Assembly (NCBI GenBank): GCA_027682585.1
Contig: JAQCZH010000002.1
Span: 248,001 to 312,000, forward strand
Length of the DNA stretch: 64,000 nucleotides
Direction: 5' to 3'
From: Lachnospiraceae bacterium AF51-6-b8A
GTDB lineage: Bacteria > Bacillota > Clostridia > Lachnospirales > Lachnospiraceae
In this document: positions 16,955 to 25,750 of the stretch, in pieces
Layout: every line of letters begins with the position of its first letter
Numbering within the stretch: position 1 is the first letter of the stretch
Notes under the pieces: model-generated
Told to the model about the DNA's origin: nothing
What the model saw: the letters and a program-made list of their open reading frames with translations, nothing else
Database searches by the model: none
Program-made: the position numbers and the translations under genes

Positions 16955-18331
16955 CTACAGGTCAAATGCCGGAATCGACGCGAAACCTCTCTGCAGATCC
17001 TCATCAGTTGGAATATAGTCTGCCATCTTCCCGTCATTATAGGATTCGTATGCCTTCATATCAAAATAGCCGGTGCCTGTCAGGCCAAATACGATATTTT
17101 TCTCCTCTCCTGTCTCTTTGCAGCGAAGCGCCTCATTGATCGCCGCGCGGATGGCATGGCTGGACTCCGGCGCCGGAAGAATTCCCTCCGTACGGGCAAA
17201 GAGCTCTGCGGCCTCAAATACAGAAGTCTGCTCAACAGAGACCGCCCTCATATATCCGTCATGATAGAGCTGAGACAGAACGGGACTCATTCCATGATAG
17301 CGCAGGCCCCCCGCATGATTGGGGGATGGAATGAAATCATGCCCCAAAGTATACATCTTGGCAATCGGTGTCACCATACCGGTGTCACAGAAATCATAGA
17401 CATATCTGCCCCGGGTCAGCGACGGACAGGAAGCCGGCTCGACTGCGACAATATCATAATCCGCCTCTCCCCGCAGCTTCTCTCCCGCAAAGGGAGCAAT
17501 CAATCCGCCCAGGTTCGATCCGCCGCCCGCGCAGCCAATGATCACATCCGGCTTGACACCCAACTTGTCCAGTGCCGCCTTGGTCTCCAGACCAATGATG
17601 CTCTGATGAAGCACGACCTGATTTAAGACAGATCCAAGCACATATCGATAGCCCTCAGACTGAACCGCGACCTCAACCGCTTCAGAAATCGCACAGCCAA
17701 GAGAGCCGCTTGTCCCCGGATGATCTGCAAGGATCTTCCTCCCTACTTCCGTCAGATCAGAGGGGGATGGAATAACGCTTGCGCCATAGGTCCGCATGAC
17801 CTCTCTTCGGAAGGGTTTCTGCTCATAGGAGACTTTGACCATATATACCTTGCAGTCAAGGCCAAAGAAAGCGCATGCCATCGAGAGAGCTGTCCCCCAC
17901 TGGCCCGCTCCGGTTTCTGTTGTAACCCCTTTCAGTCCCTGCTTCTTGGCATAATAGGCCTGGGCGATTGCGGAATTCAGCTTATGACTGCCGGATGTGT
18001 TGTTTCCCTCGAATTTATAGAAAATATGTGCCGGCGTATCCAGAGCCTTCTCCAGAAATTCAGCGTGAACCAGCGGCGACGGGCGATACATCTTATAGAA
18101 ATGATAGATTTCATCCGGAATGGCAATCTCTCGATCCGTATTATTTAACTCCTGCTCAGCTAATTCCCGGCAGAAAATCCCCGAGAGTTCATCAATTGTC
18201 ACAGGCTTTAACGTGCCTGGATTCAAAAGGGGCGCCGGCTTATTCTTCATGTCGGCGCGCAGGTTATACCATGTCTTAGGGATCTCATTCTCTTCCAGAT
18301 AGGTCTTGTAGGGTGTCTTGATCTTTGCCAT
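16955..18331 (-). CDS. trpB2: TrpB2-type tryptophan synthase beta chain
   Basis: 458 residues from ATG 18331 (AAGGAGACGCA upstream). PLP enzyme: the Schiff-base lysine is in EGNNTSGSHKLNSA and the glycine-rich phosphate loop in IGCAGGGSNLGG. The N-terminal extension and IYHFYKMYRPSPL fit TrpB2, the version that works without a TrpA partner and makes tryptophan from free indole and serine. No other trp gene is nearby. A tryptophan T-box lies directly upstream, so expression should rise when tRNA-Trp is uncharged. Together this points to indole salvage. Confidence 0.93.
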   Translation of the reverse strand: MAKIKTPYKTYLEENEIPKTWYNLRADMKNKPAPLLNPGTLKPVTIDELSGIFCRELAEQELNNTDREIAIPDEIYHFYKMYRPSPLVHAEFLEKALDTPAHIFYKFEGNNTSGSHKLNSAIAQAYYAKKQGLKGVTTETGAGQWGTALSMACAFFGLDCKVYMVKVSYEQKPFRREVMRTYGASVIPSPSDLTEVGRKILADHPGTSGSLGCAISEAVEVAVQSEGYRYVLGSVLNQVVLHQSIIGLETKAALDKLGVKPDVIIGCAGGGSNLGGLIAPFAGEKLRGEADYDIVAVEPASCPSLTRGRYVYDFCDTGMVTPIAKMYTLGHDFIPSPNHAGGLRYHGMSPVLSQLYHDGYMRAVSVEQTSVFEAAELFARTEGILPAPESSHAIRAAINEALRCKETGEEKNIVFGLTGTGYFDMKAYESYNDGKMADYIPTDEDLQRGFASIPAFDL

Positions 18332-18423
18332 TGCGTCTCCTTTCTTCGATCTGCCAACAGATCGAAAACCCGGACATCTATGTCCATAAACCTGTGTCAT
18401 ACCGTGCGGACAGGTGCGGCAAT

Positions 18424-18695
18424 GAAACAAAAAGACCCTCGTCCACTACGATACGTAGGGACAAGAGCCTGTACTCCTGCGGTGCCACCCTATTTGACGC
18501 GAACCCTTCGCGCCCACTCATGCATACGAACATATGCGGGATTTTGATCACGGAGATCCTGCTCCGTCTCACCTACTGAGTTTCCTGTTCGGCTCGCCCT
18601 CAGAAGCCCATTCAGAATACAATTCCTGTCGCCATCACACCATCGGCGGCTCTCTTGAAAGAATCGAGGCATTCCTACTATTTCTTCCTCACTGG
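18424..18695 (-). ncRNA. T-box riboswitch, tRNA-Trp specific
   Basis: Leader of trpB2. The T-box core GGGTGGCACCGCAGG is at 18476-18490. After it an inverted repeat (GGCTCTTGTCC...GGACGAGGGTC) followed by TTTTTG forms the terminator, alternative to the antiterminator. Stem I lies in about 18580-18695. Within GAATGGGC the specifier codon is UGG (complement of 18608-18610), which reads tRNA-Trp and agrees with the downstream gene. Confidence 0.92.
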
Positions 18696-18719
18696 TTTGT
18701 CGCTTACTATATCCTTTGG

Positions 18720-18963
18720 TCTCGAGATTGTCAACCTGTATTGCCCCGGACACGGATTGTATTGTTTCATGGCAGGATGGCATTTCCGTCACCACACGGA
18801 ATGGAAGGCGTACAGCAAAATAAGGCTCATGGTAAACAGAGCCTCTATTCGCCAGCATTTTCTGCACGGAACCTTTGAACAGTTCCTTGGTCATCAGGAA
18901 TGTGGTTTCAATATAATCCTCGATGCCTTTCTGTAATTGTTCAGTAAGTATGGATGGTAGCAT
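18720..18963 (-). pseudogene. N-terminal fragment of a DEAD/DEAH helicase (DUF1998 type)
   Basis: From ATG 18963 (AGGGGGATTACAGT upstream) the frame reads MLPSILTEQLQKGIEDYIET, then later YHEPYFAVRLPFRV. I recognise this as the opening of large DEAD/DEAH helicases with a C-terminal DUF1998. After ~80 codons the homology ends and the frame runs into the T-box leader of trpB2. About 90% of the gene is missing, including all helicase motifs. It lies 19 bases after the PrrC/RloC-like ATPase and was probably its operon partner before a deletion joined it to host DNA. Confidence 0.65.
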
Positions 18964-18982
18964 ACTGTAATCCCCCTAACGA

Positions 18983-21082
18983 TCAATGAATTAATGACTG
19001 AATATCTGTGTTACATTCTTCAATAATATATTGCGGAATGGTTTCGTATTCACTTGGATTTAGTTGGAACAAGAAATCATTCTCAACATGGAATGTTTCA
19101 TTAACAAATTTCTTTACCACAGCATTTTCATGATTCTTGTTGTACAAAATCCTATAAATCTGTAGCTTTTCATAATTGCTTCTACTGTTGTGATACGCAT
19201 CGATTAGCGCTTGAATGTTCTGTGTCCTTAAATATTGCTGATGATAGTCAAAACCTTTAATGCATTTTCTGATTTCTTCTGTTGCATCAGCTATTTCAGA
19301 AGCGGTCATATCCCGGGTACCATTATCGTCTGGTATTGTTGGCACTTCTCTCCTATGAAACAAATTAGAAAGCAAATTCCAACCAAGACCCTTGTTGCCC
19401 TCTGCTTCATACAACCTTCTTAAAAAAACAGCCTTATTCAATACATCTATATCTGCCTCTATGTTCAAAAGAGCTATCTGTTTGAAAGACAGTATATCTG
19501 TTTTGGAAATTTCTTTCTCCTCAAGCACGCCATTTATTGTTGATAAAAATGCACCATGCGGAGCAGGATTGAAATTGTAGGGCATAGTTGCAATAACATC
19601 GATAACCGTGTTGAAGTCATGTGTCAGCAGCAAAACTGTTCTATTCCTAAGGCATCTTTCAGACAGAAACAGCATATTTAATAATGCAAATTTCTTATTT
19701 CCATCAAATGAGGTTATCGGATCATCCAAGATAACCATATCAGGATCCTCTTTAAGCGTACTGAACATAAACAATGCAAGTGCAAGAGCATTACGTTCGC
19801 CATAGCTAAGATGACTTTTTACGGAAGAAACTTCAGTATCAACTGAAGTCGGCCGTAGCAAAAGTTTATATTTGTGTTCTGCTGTTTCTTCTATAGAAAC
19901 AGCATACTTGTAACCTGCACATTTCAAAAAATCATTGATAGCGGTACTGTTCTCTTTAATTGCTCTTTGTATTAGCCGATTCTGCTGATTTACTTCGCCT
20001 TGCAATCTTCCTGCTTTTTCGATAATGCGGTGAAGTGATGCATTTATTACATCAATTTTGCTTCGCATCTGATCAGACTGGAGATGTCCAAACAGTTCCA
20101 AATTAATTTCATAGCTTCGCAACTCATCAACTATTCTATCAACATCCTTCAAAGAATTGAAGCCCAATTTCCTAATGCCCTGCAACAGTACAAGCACCGA
20201 ATTCACTTGATCTTTAATTTCAAATAAGTATCTTTTCTGTTGCCCGGTCATATCTCCAGCATTGTTGGTAATCAATGCAAGTTGTTCTCTTGTTGCTTCG
20301 CTAAAGTAAGGAGATAACTGTTCAAACAGTACAAGCATTTTATTGAGATGCTCTATAGCTTTTGAATCATATTCTTCTGTAATTCGCAGAATCTTCTCCT
20401 TTGAATGCACAATGGAGCCAGAACAATAAGGGCACTGGTCGGCAATTTCGAGAAATTTTTTCCCATCTACCTGCCACTTAAGCCACTTCACATTAGATGC
20501 TTCTTGAGCGTTCTTCAAGTATGGCGAAAACACCTCTAAACCAGCCGGAATATTGGTGATTCTATTTCCTTTCCCAAAAGCTTTATATATTGATCCAGAC
20601 GCAGCAATACTGGTTTGGTTTTTCCCACAGCCATCAAGAAAACTCGAGAACGCTTGGATTAGCGAATCAAGTTCTGGGTTACTCTGAAAGGATTCGTTTA
20701 TCTCTGAAAGCAATTGTCCTATTTCAGCCATGTGACGATCATAATCCGAAGTTCTTACAAGAATCTCAAAGCTATCTTTTAGAAGATCATCCGCTTGATA
20801 CATATATTGGTCAATATATGCTTCATCAAAGGTCATCACCTTGTGGATATCATCTACCCCCATAACTTTCGGGCGATGATCAGGATCATTAACAAACCGA
20901 TAGGGCACTAACAGATCTAATGCTCTATTATCTTGATTGACCACTGCCGTAATTGCTTTTGATATGGTAGATTTTCCTGTGCCATTTATTGCGTATTTTA
21001 TATTCAGGGCATCTTTAACAAAGCTTACTCGCCCCTGCATAATATTGTTACAATTTTCAAAAATAATGTCCAATCTGTTCAC
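18983..21082 (-). CDS. AAA_13-type ATPase, PrrC/RloC-like; candidate anticodon nuclease
   Basis: 699 residues, GTG start with a weak ribosome binding site. Walker A is YAINGTGKST (30-39). ABC signature HLSYGERNAL (424-433), Walker B MVILDDPITSFD (449-460) and the switch histidine LLTHD (485-489) complete an ABC/SMC-like ATPase. Between the halves are helical segments and a single CPYC pair (C217, C220), like the zinc hook of RloC. The ~200-residue C-terminal domain contains R555-x3-E559 and H576 (FLRRLYE...NLFH), the order of the Arg-Glu-His triad of PrrC/RloC anticodon nucleases. Those proteins cleave tRNA when phage disturb the cell. The ATPase class is firm. The nuclease role is inference, since the E-to-H distance is shorter than in PrrC. 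Downstream is the helicase remnant; upstream sits an ISLre2 fragment. Confidence 0.75.
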   Translation of the reverse strand: MNRLDIIFENCNNIMQGRVSFVKDALNIKYAINGTGKSTISKAITAVVNQDNRALDLLVPYRFVNDPDHRPKVMGVDDIHKVMTFDEAYIDQYMYQADDLLKDSFEILVRTSDYDRHMAEIGQLLSEINESFQSNPELDSLIQAFSSFLDGCGKNQTSIAASGSIYKAFGKGNRITNIPAGLEVFSPYLKNAQEASNVKWLKWQVDGKKFLEIADQCPYCSGSIVHSKEKILRITEEYDSKAIEHLNKMLVLFEQLSPYFSEATREQLALITNNAGDMTGQQKRYLFEIKDQVNSVLVLLQGIRKLGFNSLKDVDRIVDELRSYEINLELFGHLQSDQMRSKIDVINASLHRIIEKAGRLQGEVNQQNRLIQRAIKENSTAINDFLKCAGYKYAVSIEETAEHKYKLLLRPTSVDTEVSSVKSHLSYGERNALALALFMFSTLKEDPDMVILDDPITSFDGNKKFALLNMLFLSERCLRNRTVLLLTHDFNTVIDVIATMPYNFNPAPHGAFLSTINGVLEEKEISKTDILSFKQIALLNIEADIDVLNKAVFLRRLYEAEGNKGLGWNLLSNLFHRREVPTIPDDNGTRDMTASEIADATEEIRKCIKGFDYHQQYLRTQNIQALIDAYHNSRSNYEKLQIYRILYNKNHENAVVKKFVNETFHVENDFLFQLNPSEYETIPQYIIEECNTDIQSLIH

Positions 21083-21139
21083 CTCGTTAGCGTAAAGTTT
21101 TTGTAGAAATTTAAAAATAATAGAAAAGAGATCCCCCGG

Positions 21140-21877
21140 CGTGTTAAGGTTAAACTTCCCAACACAACCAACGACACGAAGGAAACCTCTATGTCAGTCA
21201 GTATACCTCAGTTTAACCCTAGGAAACATCGAAAGATGAATAAAAGCCCTGGAGCAGTTCCTCCGGGATCCGTCCACTATGTCAGAGTTTATCCTCACAA
21301 GGCGAGACGAATTCCTTCGCATGGGACTGGATTTCATCACCCAAGCCCTGAACAGTTGCGATGAGATGCTGCGAGGGAGTGCCGTGCGTAGGATGAAAGG
21401 GTGGCAGATCGTCCGCAGAGACAGCAAGACACTGACCATATCTCTCGGCAATGTACAGTTTCTGAAAACGTTGTTTAAGAATCGCAAGACCAGAGAAATA
21501 TGTTACCTTGTGGACCGGATCCTTGGTATCGGTGAGCATCAGAGGATCACAGGCAACGCGCTCGCTAACCTGCTTGCAGAAGCGGTGCAGACCTCTTACC
21601 ACAGGGGCGGTGAAGAAGTAAGTACTTTGAGTCATGTAAGCAAACAGACTGTTAAAGAGAGAATCCATGCGTTGGAGTTCCCCATGGAAAAGGATAAACC
21701 GGAGCAGGACGAAAAACGTGCTCTGAAGTATCTGTTTATCGACGCGGATGAAGATCACGCGTCACTCCAGTTCAACAGCATCAGGGGTGACCTGAAGGTT
21801 TCTCCTGAGGGATACAAGAACAATACTGTCATGACAAAGCTTGTATATGTCTACGAAGGCATCGAGCCGACGGCTCC
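21140..21877 (+). mobile_element. ISLre2-family insertion sequence, 5' fragment (defective)
   Basis: The frame beginning MSVSIPQFN at 21192 shifts and meets a TGA, then continues in the frame from 21279 (SEFILTRRDEFLRMGLDFIT). It goes on to KYLFIDADEDHASLQ and MTKLVYVYEGIE, the ISLre2 transposase (UPF0236). Homology stops at about 21877, where IS3-type sequence on the other strand begins. So the element lacks its 3' half and has a frameshift and a stop in the 5' part. It is a non-functional remnant. Confidence 0.8.
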
Positions 21878-22547
21878 AACGAGCATTATCATGGCAACGG
21901 CCACCATCACTGTTCATGCTCTGTGTTATATGGCAGTCCTGGACGGCTCTACGGTAGCAATCACTGGTGTACTGTACTCCGCGATCGCTATGGCAGATCG
22001 CACCTTCGATCTCCGGGTAAGCCTTATGAGCATTCCTCAGGGTTCGGGCACACAACGGGGCCTTCATGTTGGTAGCCATTGCCAGTCCTAAGACAGCCAG
22101 ATCGAAGCAGTCAAACATAGCAGAAACATAGAGTTTTCCATCACTCGCCTTGATTTCGGTTATGTCCGTAACACATTTTGTCAGTGGCTCTGTTGACCTG
22201 AAATCCCGCTTGAGCAGATCATCCGATTTACGAGCAGCCTTGTCGGCTTTCGTTATTCCATTTGGCTTATGCTTTGGACGATGACTGATACCGATTTCTT
22301 CCATTACTCGATAGACGGTCCGCTCACTCGGGATATCGACATCCTTCGGCTTCTTCTGCAGAAGAGCATCACGCATCCTGGAACGACCATAGGTATCATT
22401 ACATTCATCTTCCTTTAGGATATCCCGCATAGCATCGGCCAACTTCTGATATTTCCAAGGCCGATCCTTACGTTGCAGGTATTTATAGAATGCCTGGCGG
22501 CTCACATGGAGCATTCGACAGTAGAATGTAAGTTTCCCTTTCATCAT
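21762..22547 (-). pseudogene. IS3-family transposase OrfB, C-terminally truncated
   Basis: The frame has the HTH_21 region (YGRSRMRDALLQKK...RTVYRVMEEIGI) and two of the three DDE residues: the D in TDITEIKASDGKLY and the D in CHSDRGVQYTS. The expected NARxExFF motif with the catalytic glutamate breaks off at DNARW. The last ~37 codons are read from antisense ISLre2 DNA. It would normally be made by a -1 frameshift from orfA. Confidence 0.82.
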
Positions 22548-22980
22548 GCCGCCTTCTGTCTTAACAGCGATATATTTCAGCCTTTCATTTTTGCTGACTT
22601 CAGACGGCTCGCGGCGAAAAAAGCGCTGGCTTCCTCCAGGAACTCGTTTTCTTCTTTAAGACGACGAATTTCCTTATCCTGATCTTTGACCTGCTTACGC
22701 AAGGTGATTAGCTCCTCATTCAGGGTCATAGCACTTTTGGGGGTCTGGGATCCCGCTCCAAGATCCAGATTTCCGAGCCTATTAGCGCGTATACATGTAT
22801 AGAGCGTGTTTTTGGGGATGCCTAATTCACGTACAGCTTTTGCCTGGCCAATCTCTTTTGCCAGCTTAACTGCCTGGATTTTGTACTCCTGATCGTACTG
22901 TCTGTTCGTTGCCACCGTAAACGCCTCCTTATTCTCTTGATTATAATGAAATCCTTGAGAATAAGATGTCAACTTTATTT
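21877..22980 (-). mobile_element. IS3-family insertion sequence, truncated
   Basis: Contains orfA (22577-22915) and most of orfB. The end distal to orfA is lost at the junction with the ISLre2 fragment near 21877. A TTGACA (complement of 22973-22978 region) and CATTAT precede orfA, the usual internal promoter. Without the orfB C-terminus and one terminal repeat it cannot transpose on its own. Confidence 0.8.
22577..22915 (-). CDS. IS3-family transposase OrfA
   Basis: 112 residues from the GTG at 22915 with AAGGAGG seven bases upstream. It has a helix-turn-helix (QYDQEYKIQAVKLAKEIG...AVRELGIPKNTLY) and a leucine-zipper coiled coil (LNEELITLRKQVKDQDKEI). It binds the IS ends and supplies the N-terminus of the OrfAB fusion. 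Intact, but its OrfB partner is truncated. Confidence 0.82.
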   Translation of the reverse strand: MATNRQYDQEYKIQAVKLAKEIGQAKAVRELGIPKNTLYTCIRANRLGNLDLGAGSQTPKSAMTLNEELITLRKQVKDQDKEIRRLKEENEFLEEASAFFAASRLKSAKMKG

Positions 22981-23148
22981 ATACAGCATCACGTTTTCAT
23001 CGGGTCGGCATGTTCTTGTTCTTCCCTTATCATAGAACCAGTCGGCATTTTCCAGTGCAGCTATCTTAGCTGATATGGTCTCCTTGAATTCTTGGATCAT
23101 CTGAGATAAATAACTGCAAGTCTCTTCAAAAATCTCAAAATCTTTCAC
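22975..23148 (-). CDS. Small hypothetical protein next to the IS3 fragment
   Basis: 57 residues from a GTG at 23148 with GGAGGACTTGC directly upstream. It begins with an acidic helix (KDFEIFEETCSYLSQMIQEF) and ends with a basic segment (DKGRTRTCRPDENVMLYK). I do not recognise the family. It might be intact, or the start of a gene cut by the IS3 insertion, as its stop lies at the IS end. The good start site is the main support. Confidence 0.35.
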   Translation of the reverse strand: MKDFEIFEETCSYLSQMIQEFKETISAKIAALENADWFYDKGRTRTCRPDENVMLYK

Positions 23149-23188
23149 CGCAAGTCCTCCGTTTTCTCTACCACGGCTCTTGTCAATT

Positions 23189-24502
23189 TCACCGAAGTGT
23201 ATGCATCCATTTTCTGCTTCTGAACATAAAAACAGATACTATAAGCCGGACCAGCTCTTCCTGTGATAAGATGAAGTAGACCCAGACGATCGGAAGTCTG
23301 AAATATAATCCTGTAAGCAGTGCCAGCGGTACGCCGATCAACCAGGTCCCCATCATATCAATCATCATGATATACTTTGTCTTTCCTCCGCTCCTGATAA
23401 CGCCTCCCCCAAGTATCATGTTTTGAACCTTTACAGGCATTAAAATTGCAAAGACCACCAGGATATTCGCGCCAATCATGCGAACATCATCTGATACCTT
23501 AAACAGCTGAACATATGGATTTTTTGTCAGAATCAACAGCAGCGAAAAGGTCAGCGATCCTGCCAGTCCCAGACCACATAACTTTTTGGATTCCTCATAA
23601 GCCTCATCATACTCATTACATCCTAGTCTTTTGCCGATCAGAATCCCGGCAGCCTGCGACAGACCGCTCAGCGCTCCCATGAATAATCCCTGAACAGCGC
23701 CCGTTAATGACATCCCCGCAAGTTCCTCCGTCCCCATGTGCCCATAAACATATGTGTTAACGCTTTGTCCCACTGTCCATAAGAATTCATTTAAAACAAT
23801 GGGCAGCAGCATCGTAAAGTACTGCGAATATCCCTCCTTCCCAAGTTTTATTGAAATATGGATTCGTCCATATAATCTGTAAAAACACAGGATGGAAATC
23901 AGCGCGCCGGCCACCTGGGAAATGACACTTGCGTAAGCGGCGCCAGCTATTCCAAGACGCGGCGCACCAAAATTTCCGAATATAAAGCAGAAATTTAAAG
24001 CAGTATTGAGCAGAGCAGTGAAAGCGCTGATATAAAGTGGCCAGGTTGACTTATCCCGACATCGAAGAGCCGTCCCTAAAATAATACAGATGCCCAGCGG
24101 AATGTATGTCCAGCAGATAATCCCCAGATATTTACTCCCTTCTGTGATTACCTGCGCTTCTGTCGTAAACATTCCCGTAAACGGATTCTTAAAGAGGCTA
24201 AAAACAGACAAAAAAGTCAGACCAAGTATCAGGACAACCAAAAAGTTAACGCAGATACTTTTTTCCTCTGCTTCTCTATTATGACTACCAATATACTGCG
24301 AAATCATGATTCCCATGATCGTACTGATTGCCCCTATGACAAACCCATAAATAAAGCCGGGCTTCTCGGCAATTTCAACCGCGGCAACACTTTGATCCCC
24401 CAGCTGACCGACCATGATCTGATCGACCATGGAAAAGGAAGATTGCAGCATGAATTGTAGGGCTACAGGTATGGAAATGCGCAGTAGGAAGCGTTTTGTC
24501 AA
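23189..24502 (-). pseudogene. MATE-family efflux transporter, 5' end removed by E2
   Basis: 437 codons open from a TTG at 24502. The body is a complete MATE fold of about 12 membrane segments, with IPVALQFMLQSSFSMVDQIM and QLGDQSVAAVEIAEKPGF at the start. No good ribosome binding site precedes the TTG. Immediately upstream lies E2. The missing start is probably at 30590-30616, where ATG plus MSDKNFLQK follows a good GAGAGGGAG site. Joining the halves at the shared AAAAGGT gives QKVL followed by TKRFLLRISIP, but with one extra base, so the gene was also frameshifted. MATE proteins export drugs or metabolites by cation exchange. Residual expression from the TTG cannot be excluded. Confidence 0.7.
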
Positions 24503-24504
24503 GT

Positions 24505-24511
24505 ACCTTTT
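24505..24511 (+). repeat. Left copy of the 7-bp core flanking E2
   Basis: ACCTTTT here equals ACCTTTT at 30588-30594. The two copies bracket E2 and lie at the break in the MATE gene. It is the probable crossover core of the serine recombinase. Confidence 0.55.
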
Positions 24512-24555
24512 TATATTTATGGACGCTTGTCCTATACGGAATTTTAACTTTTAGG

Positions 24556-24595
24556 GAAAGAAAAACAGTAAACCTTTTTTGATTTACTGTTTTCG
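24556..24595 (-). terminator. Intrinsic terminator downstream of the E2 SAP gene
   Basis: On the minus strand AAACAGTAAA pairs with TTTACTGTTT, then a T-rich run. It is the E2 equivalent of the E1 copy at 6282-6316 and lies 45 bases from the E2 end. Confidence 0.78.
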
Positions 24596-24639
24596 TGTTA
24601 GCTTTTATTAAATTGTTAGTTTAGCAAGCTGAAAATATC

Positions 24640-25257
24640 CTACTTGCAATACTCTTTTATTTTATAAGCATATTCAGTCAAAAGATTCTTTGAATAAATT
24701 TTTTCATTTCTTGAATTTCTAACTTCTTTCCAAAGAATGGAAGCTACTTTTAATTTATTTGAATAGTTGCAACTATTTTCATCTGCACAGAAATCCTTTA
24801 AAAATTGATTCCATTGACAAACCGAATTATCATACTTGGCATAATCTGATTTTCCATAATAAACTTTCAGCATATCTTGAATTGTAAAACTCAAATCATT
24901 TTCGCTTTTTACTTTTCTCCAAGCAGTAGCCATATCAGCAGTAAATTTAAATGGTGAAACATCTGTTAAAATTGAGAAATATTCTCTAAATTGTGTGTTA
25001 AAGGAGAACCCACATTCAAGTAATGGCATATCTAAGGTAATAGTTTCCACTTTTTTCTTTTCATTTTTTATTGATGACTTTTTAATCAAATTACCCTTAA
25101 AATACTGCTCAATAATATAATTGAGTTCTTGTTTTATACCTCTATATTCTAATCCTAATGACTTGCATATCTGTGAAAGTTCTTCACGATACCAATAGTA
25201 TTTACTAAATTCATCAAACGATGTAATTTTATCAAACTCAGGTCTACTTTCTATCAA
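24640..25257 (-). CDS. SAP-like / DUF6434 protein (E2 copy)
   Basis: 205 residues, counterpart of 5621-6235 with roughly 14 differences. The codon that is ATG in E1 is ATA here, so translation must begin at the TTG (25257), eight bases after GAGGAG. The frame is otherwise intact, which suggests selection for function. The SAP-like helices and the DUF6434 core are unchanged; most replacements lie in the linker and at FREYFSILTDVSPF. Confidence 0.6.
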   Translation of the reverse strand: MIESRPEFDKITSFDEFSKYYWYREELSQICKSLGLEYRGIKQELNYIIEQYFKGNLIKKSSIKNEKKKVETITLDMPLLECGFSFNTQFREYFSILTDVSPFKFTADMATAWRKVKSENDLSFTIQDMLKVYYGKSDYAKYDNSVCQWNQFLKDFCADENSCNYSNKLKVASILWKEVRNSRNEKIYSKNLLTEYAYKIKEYCK

Positions 25258-25269
25258 TATTTTATCTCC

Positions 25270-25689
25270 TCAAAACCAATTTGCTTTTTCATCTCTAAAT
25301 AAGGGTGTTTCACTCTCTTTATAAGGATTGTAGTTATTGCAATTACAGCCAAACTCTTTTAATGCTTTTATCTTATTATCGGCTGTCCAAACAATCAAAG
25401 AAATACCGTCAAATTCTTCAACTTTCCCCTCATTCATTTTATTTTTGAAGTGCCATTCTACAATAGTTTGATTATCCTTATGAAAAAATTGCTTTATATC
25501 CCACGCAAGCACTATTCCTCTTGTATTCCACTCGTTAAACCAGTGCTTTACTGTTTGACGGTTTTCATACTTAGGACACCAACTCTCAATATAAATTACA
25601 TCATCAGAAAAAATTTCATCTATCCCTAAGTCTTGTTGTGTAAGCCACATATCAAACCATAAACGAATGATTTTCTCTCTTTCATTCAT
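25270..25689 (-). CDS. NTF2/SnoaL-like protein (E2 copy)
   Basis: 139 residues from ATG 25689 (GGAGGAGCTTAAATTT upstream). I count about five differences from the E1 copy (5186-5605), and the terminal GCNCNNYNPY segment is identical. This is the best conserved gene of the shared cassette at the protein level, better than the relaxase, which suggests functional constraint or recent exchange. Its stop is 12 bases from the SAP-like start. Confidence 0.65.
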   Translation of the reverse strand: MNEREKIIRLWFDMWLTQQDLGIDEIFSDDVIYIESWCPKYENRQTVKHWFNEWNTRGIVLAWDIKQFFHKDNQTIVEWHFKNKMNEGKVEEFDGISLIVWTADNKIKALKEFGCNCNNYNPYKESETPLFRDEKANWF

Positions 25690-25726
25690 AAATTTAAGCT
25701 CCTCCAAAATCAAATAATTATTTATA

Positions 25727-25735
25727 ATTATACCA
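25727..25735 (-). promoter_or_regulatory. Extended -10 promoter before the E2 NTF2-SAP pair
   Basis: TGGTATAAT on the minus strand in the short gap after mobL, same place as in E1 (5140-5148). Confidence 0.6.
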
Positions 25736-25750
25736 TTTTTTCGCTTAGTT

